A stretch of DNA of 64,000 nt from Anticarsia gemmatalis. Lineage: Eukaryota > Arthropoda > Insecta > Lepidoptera > Erebidae. This document shows, piece after piece, positions 11,079 to 22,856 of this stretch. Position 1 is the first letter of the stretch; the number at the start of each line of letters is the position of its first letter. The stretch is from positions 7,929,001 to 7,993,000 of the forward strand of contig NC_134754.1 in assembly GCF_050436995.1 (NCBI RefSeq), in the 5' to 3' direction. The notes beneath the pieces were generated by a model. The model searched no databases. It saw nothing but the letters and a program-made list of their open reading frames with translations, and was not told the DNA's origin. The translations under genes were made by a program, and so were the position numbers.

Positions 11079-11340
11079 AGTTACGATTATTGTTCATTTT
11101 GATGGCATTGCAATCGTTATAAGAAGATGTAACGTTATTACACAACATTAAATGCATTACAGACACGAAATAATTGTATTTGTTCTATGAAATTCCATTA
11201 TATTTACATGTCAATATATTGTTTCCTGAAAGGATTGCAGCGAAACGTTCTTAGTAAAAGTTGTTCCTAGTTATCATTACTTTAATTTGACACTACTTTC
11301 ATTAATGGCCGCCGACCGCCCAGGAGTGCCCATTCTCCTT

Positions 11341-11394
11341 TCTCGATGACAGTTCGGTTGTCGGTAGTCGATAGTAATAGAGAATCGAGGCACA
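11341..11394 (-). repeat. MITE-like repeat, 'gcgcctc' family, terminal fragment D
   Basis: Only the terminal part is preserved: 'cggttgtcggtagtcgatag' followed by 'taatagagaatcgagg'. This is the reverse complement of the head of copies B and C. Confidence 0.55.
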
Positions 11395-12330
11395 GAACTA
11401 GTGTATTTTAAAGATTTTATCGTCAAAATGTCAAGTAAAAGCAAAATTTGACGTTTGATCGTCAACAAAAGTAGTTAAGAAATTAGCAGAAAGCTAGAGA
11501 ATTTAGTCTCCATCGTAGTAGAGAGATATAATTTAACTTCGTAAAGTTAAACTATATTTACATAATAATATATAATGTTTATTAGATAGATGGATATTAA
11601 TAAATCAAGTCTGCTCACTTAGATACACGATATGATATCTGTATTCACTACGTGCCCTCTGCTTAGGGATGAGGATTATGAGCCTAGTTAGAAATTGACG
11701 GCGGCTAATTCAAGACATATGAAGGTTAATAATTGCACAATTATGATTTTGTTTGAAGACAATCAATATCTTTTAATCACTACATTCTACATTGAGAATT
11801 ATGATAGGACTGCAAAGAGTTTGTTCAATGCATTGAAAATACAATTTCACAATGTCAATTTTTGAATGCTTACTTCTACGTTTCCCTTGTCCGGACGAAT
11901 ACTATAACATGTCAAAATTTGGCACTAACTGACTGAGTTCGACTAAAAAAAAGTACGTTCTACCTTTTAAATTAGGTAAGAAATCGCTTACACCGTAAAT
12001 GAAAAATATCTATTTATCTTATTTAAATACCACAATACTAATAGTTGAAACTTTAATTGCTTCTTCTGAAAAAGTAAATTTTTAGAGTTAATACAGTATT
12101 CTTGCGGGCAAGCGGTTTGTGTTTCACGTGTAATTGTTCAAAATTGTCTTATCGGAACTTAGAAGACGAATGGAGTTCAAAAGCTCTGAATACGATAAAT
12201 GTATAGAATCTGCTTGAACAGGGTAACTAAGAGACAAATTACAGCATTATTTCAAATTCACAAGGTTTTGTTAGCTGTCCGAAGCGTATCTTAGCTTATT
12301 ATATTAGTAAATAGGTTATGATTTACTTAC

Positions 12331-12505
12331 CGGCTTCATGTGCCCAATCCACCAACGACGTAACTTTAGAGTTGATGGTAGACGCGCAGTTGTTGAACCT
12401 GCCTCCAGCATCAAGTCCTAGTGTCTCGTACCGAGCCTTCACTCCACATAGCAAGGCTGTGGCGCAAGCTGACGACTCTCCGGTTTGAGCGTCTATGTTG
12501 TATGT
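12331..12505 (-). CDS. Alkaline phosphatase, coding exon 4 (residues 108-165), catalytic serine exon
   Basis: 175-bp exon, phase 0 to phase 1, with acceptor ...CCAACAG and donor GTAAGTAAAT. It encodes TYNIDAQTGESSACATALLCGVK. The block aligns without a gap to the D-S-x-x-x-A-T-A catalytic motif of ALPs, making S118 the phosphorylated serine and E117 the residue that is normally Asp. RFNNC supplies C147, the likely partner of C208. The exon ends in DWAHEAG, the usual start of the '(A/D)-G-K-S-x-G-(I/V)-V-T-T' segment that continues in exon 5. Confidence 0.94.
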
Positions 12506-14542
12506 CTGTTGGAAAGAAATGAGCTTAGGGAATAGGTCGTCGTTGAAATGTACAATGTGTGGGAGAAAATGAGTAGAATACGTAAATTGTGTATTTACAT
12601 AAATACCGAGGTGATTTTCGCTAGTTGGTAACTTTAGTGCGTATGTCATAATTTAAAGAAGCGTGCATTATTTTGAGAACTAAGAAATTAATAAATTTTA
12701 CGTTCATTTAATTTGGTTTTCGTACAAAAATTCAAGAAATCATGTGATTTTTATTTTTTTTATTTTGTTAACTTTAAATTATAATGCATACGAAGTGTTA
12801 CCAATCATAACGTAGAGTATACGCAAAGAAATGTATACGCAAAAGTAATAACAAAGGAATAATCCGTTGCCTTTCATCTGTTTACTTAACAATCGCTGAT
12901 TATATACATTATGCATGTAAATTTTATACGATACTCCTTCCGTATGAATTTGAACAGTTTCATTTTGGATCTTATTTAGTTGCTAAGTACACTCGGAAAC
13001 CACATCATCCTACATAAGAGCAGAGGGGAATGGAATTACCACGAGCAAAGACTCAACTCGCTAAGGCGTTACGATTTGATTAGTAAAATTCTACTGTGGA
13101 AGTCGACATTTTATATAAAGCTTATATAATAATATAGAGAGAGCCAAAACACTCAAAATATAAAGCAATTTTTAACACACGAATGTAACTTTCGCGGTAT
13201 GTGAGTGTTTAACAAAAGATACGGATAAAAGGAACCTTGCCTAGAATCTTCTAAGACGTAAAACTAACTAAACTAAAGCACTCAACAAGGTCCATTTTTT
13301 CGCAGAATTTGTTCCATTATGTTTAAGAATATAAAATCCTTCTATTTCTGAGAGTTTTCCTCAGATATTGTACAAGATAACCAGGATTATCCGGGAGTAG
13401 GGTACACGCTATGTAACATTAGGTTCACCTCCTGTCACGCTGAGGCATTGCTTCTACTTCAGGCTTCAACTAAATTACACATTACGTTTACGGCCTGGCT
13501 TATACAATAAACAGTACGTAGGACAATGTAGGTATAAACAAGGTGAATGAAAATTTCGGAACATAACCATGTGCTTTGTAAGTGTAGGAACTATAAAACA
13601 CCCTCTAACGTTGTAAGTACATTCAGTGTTTGAACTCATTAAAATTTTAGCACATACTTGCTGTTTACTTTATCCTTGGTACATTGTCATATATTCCGTT
13701 CTGTGTATTAACGGTGTTGTTATGCATTACTTGTTTTAAGCCATACCATCGTGACTAAGTAAATTTTAATGTTTTTATCAACATTGGGTTTGTTGCAAAC
13801 TTCACTAAGGCTTTATTAATATAAATAAGGAATTCCTAAAGTAAGAACATGGGCCCCTTATCTAATAATTTCATAGTAGCTAGCTTAGTGGTTTTAATAA
13901 TAATATACTAAGAAACGTAAAAATAAACAAACAGAGAATATAATCGCAATCGTTTGACGATTCGAAAGTGAGCTAACGTTCTATTTAAGGAATATTTTGT
14001 TTAGAAAATTCTCTCAATCATAATCATTTTCAGATTCGCCCACGGAAACATCAAAAGACTTTATAAGTCTGCTTTAATTCACAGAATTACGAATAATATT
14101 ATTGAGTTACTGGTTACAATTCCGTCAAAGAAGGGCAAAAGAAACGAAATGAAAAGAAACCCTAAACTTTTAATTGCTTGGTAACAGATACATTTGAAAC
14201 GAATTATAGGACAAGATCAATTGAATTCCGGAACACGATAGCACTCATAAGGCTTTAATTGGAAAAGTATTAATGAAGGCTATGAAATTAAACTCTGTCA
14301 AGTAGAATATACTCAATTATTGGAATATTCAAGATTTACAATTTCTTCTTCATACTTTCATAACGAATATGTAACGATTGATTCTCGGAAAAATGCTTTG
14401 ATCACTACTTTTATTTAATTTAAGAGTCAATATCCTGATATTTATGAGAATATTATTACATTTCTTGGAATTCACCTGATATTTGACTTTTTCGAAACTA
14501 AGTAAGAATCTCCAAGTAATATTTATCATTCATATAAATATG

Positions 14543-15680
14543 ATCCCATCAAAAACATTCTGTAAAAACCTCAAGTCTCGCCGTAAAAAGTTGTGAGATC
14601 TGTATAATACCAAGTCGATTAATCTATTTAGTCTCTACTTAAAGGACCTTCTGTCTTAAGTTATTACGTATGTTATTATCATGCCAATTTAAAAAAAATA
14701 CCTTTAAAACAAATAGACCGACCTGGCCATCGCATGATTTGATTATTAGTATGTATCACACTACACAGCACGACGAGAAGTTAATGCTCCTGAAATGTTA
14801 ATGGCGAATTTGTGTTTTCTTGCGATGACCAAGTCGATCTATTTGTTTTAAAGGTTTTTTTTTTAAATTGGCATGATAATAACATACGTAATAACTTAAG
14901 ACAGAAGGTCCTTTAAGTAGAGACTAAATAGATTAATCGACTTGGTATTATACAGATCTCACAACTTTTTACGGCGAGACTTGAGGTTTTTACAGAATGT
15001 TTTTGATGGGATCTCACTTCTTTTTGTAGAGCGAACATAAGTCCAATTTGTACGGAAAGACGTTTTTTTTTTCATAATTCAACATATTTTCCTATGGGAA
15101 TGTTGTTCAGTTTCATGGGCTAAACACCCTTACCCACCCTATACCCCCTCCTGTTATGCCTCATATAGTAGGTACCTATTTATTTTATTTTCTACAGTAA
15201 TAAAAATTCATTAACTGCAAATGTAACCTTGTAATCTTATACATTTATATGGGATTACAAAGTTATTGTTACAGTTGGTGTATTTAGAAAACTGGACCGA
15301 AATTAGAAAAAAATAAATTTTTCCCATGATTAAGACACTAAACCCTATTTGTATTCTAAATTTTAAGCTTCTTAGTCTGCTAGAAGTACCTTAGACTTTT
15401 GATGATCGGTGAGTCAGTGAGTCAGTGAATCAGTGAGTGACAAAATTCAAAATTTTAACAAGTTGTCATTCTTAAACTACTGGTTCAAATTGACTGAAAT
15501 TCTAAATATACCGTGTTTATACAATGACTGATTAGTTGCTGAAAATCCAGGCTTCTTGTTTTATCCACAACGAAATTATAGGGGTGTCAAAAATAGCCCG
15601 AATTGCTTCGAGAAAAGGATGTTACGGCCGTGCCGCTTTTTTTTGCTCGACTTGCGGGGGCACTTCCGTGCCCCCAGATA
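14543..15680 (+). mobile_element. 1.15-kb palindrome-headed element, copy 2
   Basis: The palindrome spans 14542-15013, and the tail continues to the terminal hairpin (15656-15675) and 'agata'. The outer arms read ATCCCATC and GATGGGAT, where copies 1 and 3 read ATGCCATC and GATGGCAT, so the change is present on both arms. The microsatellite has one 8-bp unit fewer than in copy 1. Confidence 0.85.
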
Positions 15681-15853
15681 AAACAAGTACCTACTTCTAT
15701 AAAGAACATGATAAGTTCTTGAAGCAATATGTTTTAGTCCCTGTCTTTCTTACGTTTTATACATTTTATTTTGTATATTCTCGACTTTCAATACAATAAC
15801 AACTACAAGGTCAAGTTTCACAGTTAGTGAATAAGTGGGATAAACTATTCGAT

Positions 15854-16105
15854 GGGGAGGAGTGGACTGTAATCCCAAGTGGAATTGGGCCGGTCATGTT
15901 CGCCGATTGCACCCTGATAGATGGGCTAACATTGCCACAAAGTGGGTGCTACAAGATGGTCGGCGGCGACGGGGAAGGCTCACACGGAGTTGGCGTGATG
16001 ACTTAAACGCGTTCCTGGACAGATGGCAGTAAGCGACCAAAGGGACTGGGAATCCAAGAAATCTTTGCTCAGCAGTGGGACACAGAAACGGACTATTAAA
16101 ATAAA
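15854..16105 (+). mobile_element. Jockey/CR1-like LINE, 3' end of ORF2 (truncated)
   Basis: A plus-strand frame ending in TAA at 16030-16032 reads W-A-G-H-V-R-R ... RWANIATKW ... GRRRRGRLTRSWRDDL ... DRWQ. The W-x-G-H-x-x-R and G-R-R-x-x-G-R-x-x-x-x-W-x-D-D-(L/I) series is the usual C-terminus of many insect LINE ORF2 proteins. The untranslated tail with 'cagcagtgggacacagaaacggac' follows. The 5' part is missing, as in a dead 5'-truncated insertion. The alkaline phosphatase gene runs in the opposite direction. Confidence 0.8.
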
Positions 16106-16736
16106 AAATATTTGATTGATACAATGACAACATTAATGTAGGAAAGCTAGTCCATATTCCATCTGATTAGCTATGCTGAAGTAGTGAACTGAACCTTATA
16201 TTCAATGATATTATAACGATAGAATAACTCTTAATCTGTCTCCCTTTCTCTAATCCTATGCGGTTGTCCCGTCGCTACTCACAAGCCAGAGGCATTAGGT
16301 GGATTAATAGAAATTCATTATCGCTATAAACTAACGATGAACACAAGTTTGGTTCTGTACATTGATCTCAGAGCTTCCTCAAACTATGTCGAATGTAATG
16401 GTTGGATTCCATATGTACGATACTGCAATGGACTGTAATCGTTTTGTGATTGGTTCTAGAAGAGAATATCTTGTTTAATTAACTGAACATTACTGTCACA
16501 TGTAAATTATTTTGGATCACAAATGCCTTCAAAATTATTGAATTTAGCATGGATTTTTTTGATTCCTCAGGAATCAAACGAATATTCACCGAAACATAAA
16601 AAAAATACGAGTGTTCTTGAAGATTTCCGTAGCTTTTTATTAGTGTAACAATCACAGTTATAAAAACTAAATATGTTACAACAGAACACTTTCACCCATT
16701 TTATAGATTCATGAAATAAAACAATGTATGTATTAC

Positions 16737-16878
16737 CTTAGCCAAAGCAACAGCAGGGAATGTATCCCACGCCAGGTCGGTGTCCTCTCCCGACTGCCCT
16801 CTCCGTTGACCTCTGAGGATCCTGGCTGCTGTGGCCGTGGTCAAGCTCATGCCGTCGCCCACCACCAGGATCACGTTC
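16737..16878 (-). CDS. Alkaline phosphatase, coding exon 3 (residues 61-107)
   Basis: 142-bp exon, starting with the last base of a Lys codon split with exon 2 and ending in phase 0. It reads NVILVVGDGMSLTTATAARI, the signature start of the ALP fold, in which D68 of V-G-D-G-M is a metal ligand. It continues to the QSGED..L.WDTFPAVALAK segment found before the catalytic loop. The acceptor is ...TTTAAATAG and the donor is GTAATAC. Confidence 0.95.
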
Positions 16879-16962
16879 CTATTTAAAAAAGGGAGAAGAG
16901 TATTAAATATCAAATAGCCACGATAATGTGAGCATGTGATTTTAATCAAATTTGGTACACTG

Positions 16963-17063
16963 ATAAAACCTAGATTAACACATAGCCTAGGATACTTGTC
17001 GTGCGGTCGAAGTCGCGGGCAGGTTTTACTATGTATATAACTACCTACTTTGTAGTAGGTTTT
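16963..17063. mobile_element. Dispersed-element fragment ('gaagtcgcgggc' family)
   Basis: The phrases 'gattaacacatagcctag' and 'gtcgaagtcgcgggcagg' match 'gattaacacataggctat' and 'gacgaagtcgcgggcggc' in the longer element at 60240-60490. Only the terminal part remains. Confidence 0.5.
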
Positions 17064-17571
17064 TGTGTTTAGTGTTTTTTGATAAAATAGTCTAAATAAG
17101 TGTCTCTTGATGTGAAATAGTTTTTTGATAAAGCGTCGGTAATCTATTTATTGCTGTTATAAAACAACGCAGGTTTATTTTTGTTCCGGTTCTGATAATT
17201 AATAATTGGGGTTACAGTAAACAGTAAAATATTATTTATCACTAGGTTTGTCGCTCTAATAAACTTCTTGGAAAATACATGATCATTCAATAATCAAGTT
17301 GATTATTGGCAATTATTTTTGTTTATAGATATTTAATTATATAGGGTATTTGAATTACTGAGTTAAATATAGCCTCCCTACATTTAATTATATGCGGTTG
17401 AACGCAACTAGAAGGACGATCCTTGGGTTGTATAAAAATAAAATGTTATACGTCCTTGAGTAATAGCTATGCTAACTTGTTGGGTTATAGTGAAATTGGG
17501 CATCGGTTTTTCTATTTTGTGGTCTAAGGTACTAAGATACTAAGAATGATAATGTGAAATTACCATAACCA

Positions 17572-17829
17572 AGAGGCGCCCGTAGCCTGTTGCGCTCACC
17601 GGTCGGTAAACGATCTGTGAGTTAAGCAAACCTTGGCGCGGTCATTCCATACATGGGTGACCGCATAGTGGTATTTGAACAGGGCATCTCCGTGCTTCGG
17701 AGGGCACGTAAAACGTCGGTCCCGGTTGTTGTCAATGAGATAACAGTCGTTAAGTTACGTCAAAGGCCTTTCGGGCGGCTTGAACAACTTTGACACTAGG
17801 TTGACCACTAACCATACGATAAGAAGAAG
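17572..17829 (+). mobile_element. 5S-rRNA-derived SINE, full length, with target-site duplication
   Basis: 258-bp insert flanked by ACCATAACCA at 17562-17571 and 17830-17839. The 5' portion has GTTAAGCAAACCTTGGCGCGG and then ATGGGTGACCGC, matching the 3' half of 5S rRNA with its pol III control region. The middle has 'gtcggtcccggttgttgtc', and the 3' end has 'gcggcttgaacaactttgac' followed by 'aaccatacgataagaagaag'. The flanking duplication shows target-primed insertion and fixes the element ends. This is the reference copy for the related fragments in the window. Confidence 0.85.
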
Positions 17830-17865
17830 ACCATAACCATATATTTAGTTTGCAGCTATACTACT

Positions 17866-18068
17866 AATATTATAAAAGCGAAAGTTTGTGAGAATTTATA
17901 TATCCATGTGTGGATGTTTGTTACACTTTCACGCAAATACCACTAAACCGATTACAATGAAATTTGGTATATAGGTAGCGGAAGACCTAAAATAACATAT
18001 AAGCTACTTTTTATCGGATAAGGGATCAGGGTTTACACGCGGACAAAGTCGCGGGTGGCCTCTAGTAT
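17866..18068. mobile_element. Dispersed element ('aatattataaaagcgaaagtttg' family)
   Basis: It starts 'ctactaatattataaaagcg', carries 'aaaccgattacaatgaaatttggtatatagg', and ends 'aaagtcgcgggtggcctctagt'. It matches 60240-60490 throughout. Such short RTE-like or SINE-like elements are very abundant in moth genomes. There is no open frame. Confidence 0.65.
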
Positions 18069-20340
18069 GACATAAAGCTACGTCGTATAACAAAACTTGC
18101 CACTAATTACGATATTAGATACCAGAGATAGATACGTTACTAACTTACTTTTGGCAAAGTTTCAATACCGACTTAGTAAGTTTTATCTAGCAAAAAAAAT
18201 TAACATAGTAATGATACATGTTTGGGGCCACTACAAAAGAAACGGCCGATGACCTTTTAGATTTCCTAATATTTGCTAAACAAGCAGACTTTGCTAGACT
18301 AGACTCCTGATAGGCTTATTACCTTTCCGTTTCAGTTTTGCTGCAAAATCAAGATAAAGCGTGAAAATGATGCATTTGATGATAAATTTATCGTTTTTAT
18401 CAGAGTCATTTTTAAAACATTGTCAAAAATGTCTCTACATTGTGTAAAATGCAATATGTGTACATTTCCAACAATAAAACGAGGTAAATTTTCGTTAACC
18501 GACTACATTTCATACTCCATAAAATGGTACACCAAAACACAATACCAAACGCTTTGCATACTTTATTTCGAATCAAACGAAACCCCTTATTCCCAATCTG
18601 CATAACTCCACTCTGTCCTCAACTTTAGCGACATAACAAACAAACAACAAAGCCTTTCGTATTTTTTATATCACATTTATCAGTGTCAACGCTCCCTGAA
18701 GACTAATGTAGGGTGAAGTGAAGGGTCTGAGGGCTTTACTTGCCCTCCAAAGGGTTCCGCTACAGGTATGTAAACAAATTCATTAATTACATATCAATCT
18801 TATTCTATTCTGACGTTAGAATGAAGGGTTTTGTTCAAACCTTTTTAATCTCATGTCAGTGGTTTGTGTTACATTTTCAAGGTTTTCTCTTGTAGAAAGA
18901 TGATTGACAGATATGATAAAGAAAGCGTCTACTTCATTATAAGTCTTAATAAAGTAAAAGCTTAACGTATTTCCGATGTATAGAAAAGAACAAGATATAT
19001 CTTGAAGCTAATATCTTCTTAATGAAGCCTAAAATTGGTTAGGTGAAGTTACTTTTCATTACTTTGAGGATAAACATTTGATAGTTTCCAATCATCCCAA
19101 AATTAGCCAACCGTGGAAAAGAAAATACAATTACAGATGGTCACAATGAGGCTATAATACTGCACTATCTAAGAGTATACCATCGAATAACATAGTTCCA
19201 GTTTCCTCGTGCAATCTTCTAGAGCAGTAATACCTTCGTTATAATACCCAAAGATGTAATTGCTTGAACTGAGTATAGCTATTACCTTTCAACGGAATTA
19301 TCTTCAACCCGAAGTGCCTGTTACTAGAATAGTTAGGGCTGTTATATTGTGATTAAATCCTTGAGTAGTTTGGTTTCTATTGAATTGTTTTCATAGGAAC
19401 TGTAGTAAAGATTACGCGTGCCTGAATTAACGGAAACAATTTTCACTGTTTCCATTGTATTTACTTTAAGTGCGGGGGAAATGGCTACTGCCTAGCCATA
19501 CTATACAAAAATGTATTTTTAATATGCATTAAGGGTGCAATGCATGTTTGTAGTAATTTCCGTATTATATCAAATAATTAGTAGATATGTTATTATTTTT
19601 GGACTACGGGTAGATTATCTTGTGTTTGTAGAAGCTTTGTATGATACGCAAATATATTTTACTCCGCATACGTAAACGAGCGTAAAGCTGGAATTATTTT
19701 AAGTAGATAGCTATCAAAAGCTAACCGAAAACCTGCTTAGTTATTTATTTGCTCTTGAAATAAAACGAGCGTGAAATTACATTACGTTTATCTAGAAGGC
19801 TTAAATCTTAACTCTCGTTACACACCAAGGACGTCTACTAATCTGTAATTCCTAGTAGCATAAGTTGTATGACTTTACTTACCTTCCAAAATGTTCAAGG
19901 CTAAAGGAAAAATATAGGAATCGCTTGTACTATGGAGAACTACGATTGGCATTGTATAAAGTAAGTAACGTAGGCTATAGTATAAAAAAAGGAAGAACCT
20001 GAACCATACGTTCTAAGGGAATCATAGTAAGATATCGTGCGATGAAACCATTTGCTTCGCAAACAAAGGTATGCGGCGCTTCGATAGAGCAGTTTTCAAG
20101 TTATGTGTGTTTTAGAAGTTAATTTTTACTATGTGTAAACATGGTTACATAATCGACTTAGTTGAAATCCCTTTATATCTCACTGGGGTGCTTTTTTTGC
20201 TAACCCATGAATCAGTGTAGAGTTTAGCCTTAGTATATCCTTGCCTCGCAAACGGTTTTTTAGGACCTTTGAGACAAAATTAAATGAGACCTGGAACAAA
20301 CTAAAGAAGTTTGAACCAAAGAAATCACTCCTTGCAAACA
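18069..20340. other. Intronic stretch, no recognised feature
   Basis: AT-rich part of ALP intron 2. Overlapping short open frames on both strands at 18412-18605 have no recognisable domains and look like chance. Confidence 0.4.
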
Positions 20341-20624
20341 AAGTAGCGGGCAAAGTTAAGTTAAGTTGTTCTTTTTTAAGTTTTTTAGTTATGTTTTTTT
20401 CTGTAAATATGCTAAATTAAAATATGTTCAATTTATTTTTCTCTTTTTGATTTATGTTTTTAGAAAATTTGAATTGCCTTCAGTTAGAAAATTAGTTTTT
20501 TTTTTAAGATTTTACTGTACACTTTGTTGTAATTTGAGTTTCCCTATGAGGCCGACATAGCCTTTTGTTGGCTAAAGGCCTTGACAATAAATATGATTAA
20601 AAAAAAAAAAAAAAGTAGCGGGCA
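20341..20624 (+). mobile_element. Poly(A) retroposon (truncated LINE 3' end) with 12-bp target-site duplication
   Basis: The body 20353-20612 is flanked by AAGTAGCGGGCA at 20341-20352 and 20613-20624. The 3' end reads 'cctatgaggccgacatagcc', then 'ttggctaaaggcc', an AATAAA-like site and an A run of 14 or more that abuts the right duplication. This is the form left by target-primed reverse transcription of a 5'-truncated LINE or a SINE. No ORF is recognisable. Confidence 0.85.
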
Positions 20625-21390
20625 GAAGTTAGTAAGTATAAAACAGTCTACTGAATCTAGAACACCGTTTTTAGTTCACTTATGGACAGAATCAGATATT
20701 GAAATGTTAAAAGCAAATATACAACTGATATAACATTTATTTACTTCAATACACTGAAGGCATTTTACTTATAAGGACCTTATTTGCTTCTAGTTTTAGT
20801 ACTGTTTATCTTGTATTGTCTCCCTGCCTATAGTCTACCTACTTTGGGTGGAGTATGTTTGCTCGTATAATAAAGAAACAGTGTGAAAGTTGGGCTTCGC
20901 TTCGCCCTGAGTTCTGGAAAAATGGGAACACAGGCGGAAAATAAACACGATGAGAAAAAAGACAAATAATATGACTTGTAGCCGGTGGGTATTGGAATCT
21001 CATATGACTGTTTGTTTATTTCAGTTGTAGTTTTATGATAACTAATATAATTTTGTCTGGGTCATTTCTCTGTAAGACACGAAGAATTAATATAACTTTA
21101 GAATTCTTAATATTACTAAAGTATAAATATTTTATCTTTAAAATGACCTTCTACTGTGGAATTTATAAGTCACAAGAGTATTTAGAAAGAGAAGAAATCA
21201 AGTATTCTATACAATATCTTTGAACTTTAAAAAATATTTTTGTAACATACACACGATACCTATTACAAACATGATTATAGCATATAGTAGCGTTTAACAA
21301 TTCTGCACTGCACAATATAATGAAGTTAATTGACCTCCGTAGTTACAAACTCTACATGAACATACGATTCATTGAAATCTGATCTCTCTC

Positions 21391-21510
21391 TCTTATCGTA
21401 TGGTTAGTGGTCAACCTAGTGTCAAAGTTGTTCAAGCCGCCCGAAGGCCTTTGACGTGGCTTAACGACTGTTATCTTAATCGACAACAACCGGGACCGAC
21501 TTTTTACGTG
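21391..21510 (-). mobile_element. 5S-derived SINE, 3' fragment, reverse orientation
   Basis: It reads 'atcgtatggttagtggtcaacc', 'gtcaaagttgttcaagccgcc' and 'acaacaaccgggaccgac'. This is the reverse complement of the 3' two-thirds of the SINE at 17572. The 5S-like head is missing, as expected for 5' truncation. Confidence 0.75.
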
Positions 21511-22075
21511 CTAGCTATAATAAGCTATCAATAGCAAGAAGATATAAATAATTCAATACCTAATCCTTGTAATTGTATATAAGTAACTATTCGTAGTGTT
21601 TGTCTAACCGCATTAACCGCACTGTCATAATAAAGATCTATTCTGAGTGTTATTCGCTACTAAAGTCTTCATGACTTCATAACTTGTATGAAACTATTGA
21701 CACTGTGGTACGCGTCACCACCAAAGTTCGCTGTATTTTTGAGTGGAATCCGCTTAGGATTGAACAAATGTAATACCATGTAAACTTATGATATGGCATA
21801 CCGCGGGCGGTAGCGGATGATGTTTATATACTTTCATAATACTCGCCTACGGTAACGACCAACTCAAGGAACTGAGATTCAAAGCTCCTGGAAAATATTG
21901 ATGTCAAAGAGTCAGGTATATTCATACTTCAAAGTTTGTGGTCTTTCACGGAAACACAAGGTTTTCTCAGAATATAAGTGACATTTCTACACTGTTGAGT
22001 TATGTGTTAATGCTCAATATGGGAATGAAATTTGTCAGAATTCTTGCACGAGATGAATTTTAGCAGGATCCCGGA

Positions 22076-22108
22076 ATTTGAGACTGACGCTATACGTCAG
22101 TCTCAAAT
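22076..22108. repeat. Perfect 14-bp-arm hairpin with 5-nt loop
   Basis: ATTTGAGACTGACG (22076-22089), loop CTATA, then CGTCAGTCTCAAAT (22095-22108). The arms are fully complementary. It lies within ALP intron 2, and its function is unknown. Confidence 0.9.
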
Positions 22109-22856
22109 GTGACGTAAATAGCAAAGCCACGCTCGGCCCTTTTAAAATCTCGATGTACCTTTTAGCATAGATACGAAGTGAAAATTGTACGTGAATGAGT
22201 AGATATGTTAAAATAATCATTTTCTGTCTCAAGTAACGCTTTATAATTCATGTGCCCACGTATTAAACACAAAAAATATTTACCTATCGTTGTACCTGAA
22301 AACATTTTTAACGGTTTATTTGCACTCTAATTAACAAAAATGTTAAACCGTCCTGCGTAAAATTTTAATTTCGCCCCAAAAATATGTGATGGCGAATGGA
22401 TTTATCCGGCATGAATAAAGGCTTAATTATGCTGACAAATATTGCAAGCCTTTTCATTACAAGACAGAATAATAACAGCGCAAAGCCTACAACGACACTT
22501 TTATTGACACGTGAATGTATTAACGCTTACAGAAGAATGAGTTTATTGAAACTGTTCCACTGCATCGATGGACTGAATGTATTATGTCGTAAACGCGACG
22601 ATATTTCATCGCGTTTTATTTATCGCACTGTTTTGGCACCTCACGTACTGACACGTCTGTGATATCGGTACTCAAGTTATTTACGACTGTTGCAGAGAAG
22701 ACTCAATGTATTGGGGTTAAGGCACTTTTTATCTGCGAAAACAGGTCCGTAAGGTCCTCTTATCTACTTTTCTAACAGATGGTGATGTTTACTGAGACAG
22801 TTTGAGCGTGTAACTAACTACAAACAAAGATTGTATAACAAACCGTAAAAACTTAC

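Larger units (their letters stand above)
5341..12330 (-). other. ALP intron 4 (repeat-rich, 6990 bp)
   Basis: Phase-1 intron with a minus-strand GTAAGTAAAT donor next to 12331 and a TGTACAG acceptor next to 5340. It contains MITE-like copies at 5441, 10366 and 11341, a dispersed element with a 254-bp tandem duplication (6325-7707), one copy of the 1.15-kb palindromic element (7825-8985), and a 5S-derived SINE (10860-11078). Between 9000 and 10360, and between 11400 and 12320, no feature could be recognised. Confidence 0.85.
12506..16736 (-). other. ALP intron 3 (4231 bp)
   Basis: Phase-0 intron with a minus-strand GTAATA donor next to 16737 and a CAG acceptor next to 12505. It contains the second 1.15-kb palindromic element (14543-15680) and a Jockey/CR1-like LINE tail (15854-16105). 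From 12650 to 14540 and from 16110 to 16730 nothing else could be recognised. Confidence 0.85.
16879..22856 (-). other. ALP intron 2 (5978 bp)
   Basis: Phase-2 intron with a GTAAGTTT donor next to 22857 and a TAG acceptor next to 16878. It holds a reversed dispersed-element fragment (16963-17063), a 5S-derived SINE with a 10-bp target-site duplication (17562-17839), another dispersed element (17866-18068), a poly(A) retroposon with a target-site duplication (20341-20624), a SINE 3' end (21391-21510), and a perfect 14-bp-arm hairpin (22076-22108). From 18070 to 20340 nothing was recognised. Confidence 0.85.

Noticed and set aside
15536..15799. Conserved small protein shared by the three 1.15-kb elements (also around 8905 and 60910)
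   Set aside because: The shared peptide comes from high DNA identity of the repeat copies. The frame is interrupted or shifted by T-run length differences, so selection on a protein is not supported.
18405..18605. Overlapping genes on both strands
   Set aside because: Two 60-codon frames are mirror shadows in AT-rich intron DNA, with no splice or start context.
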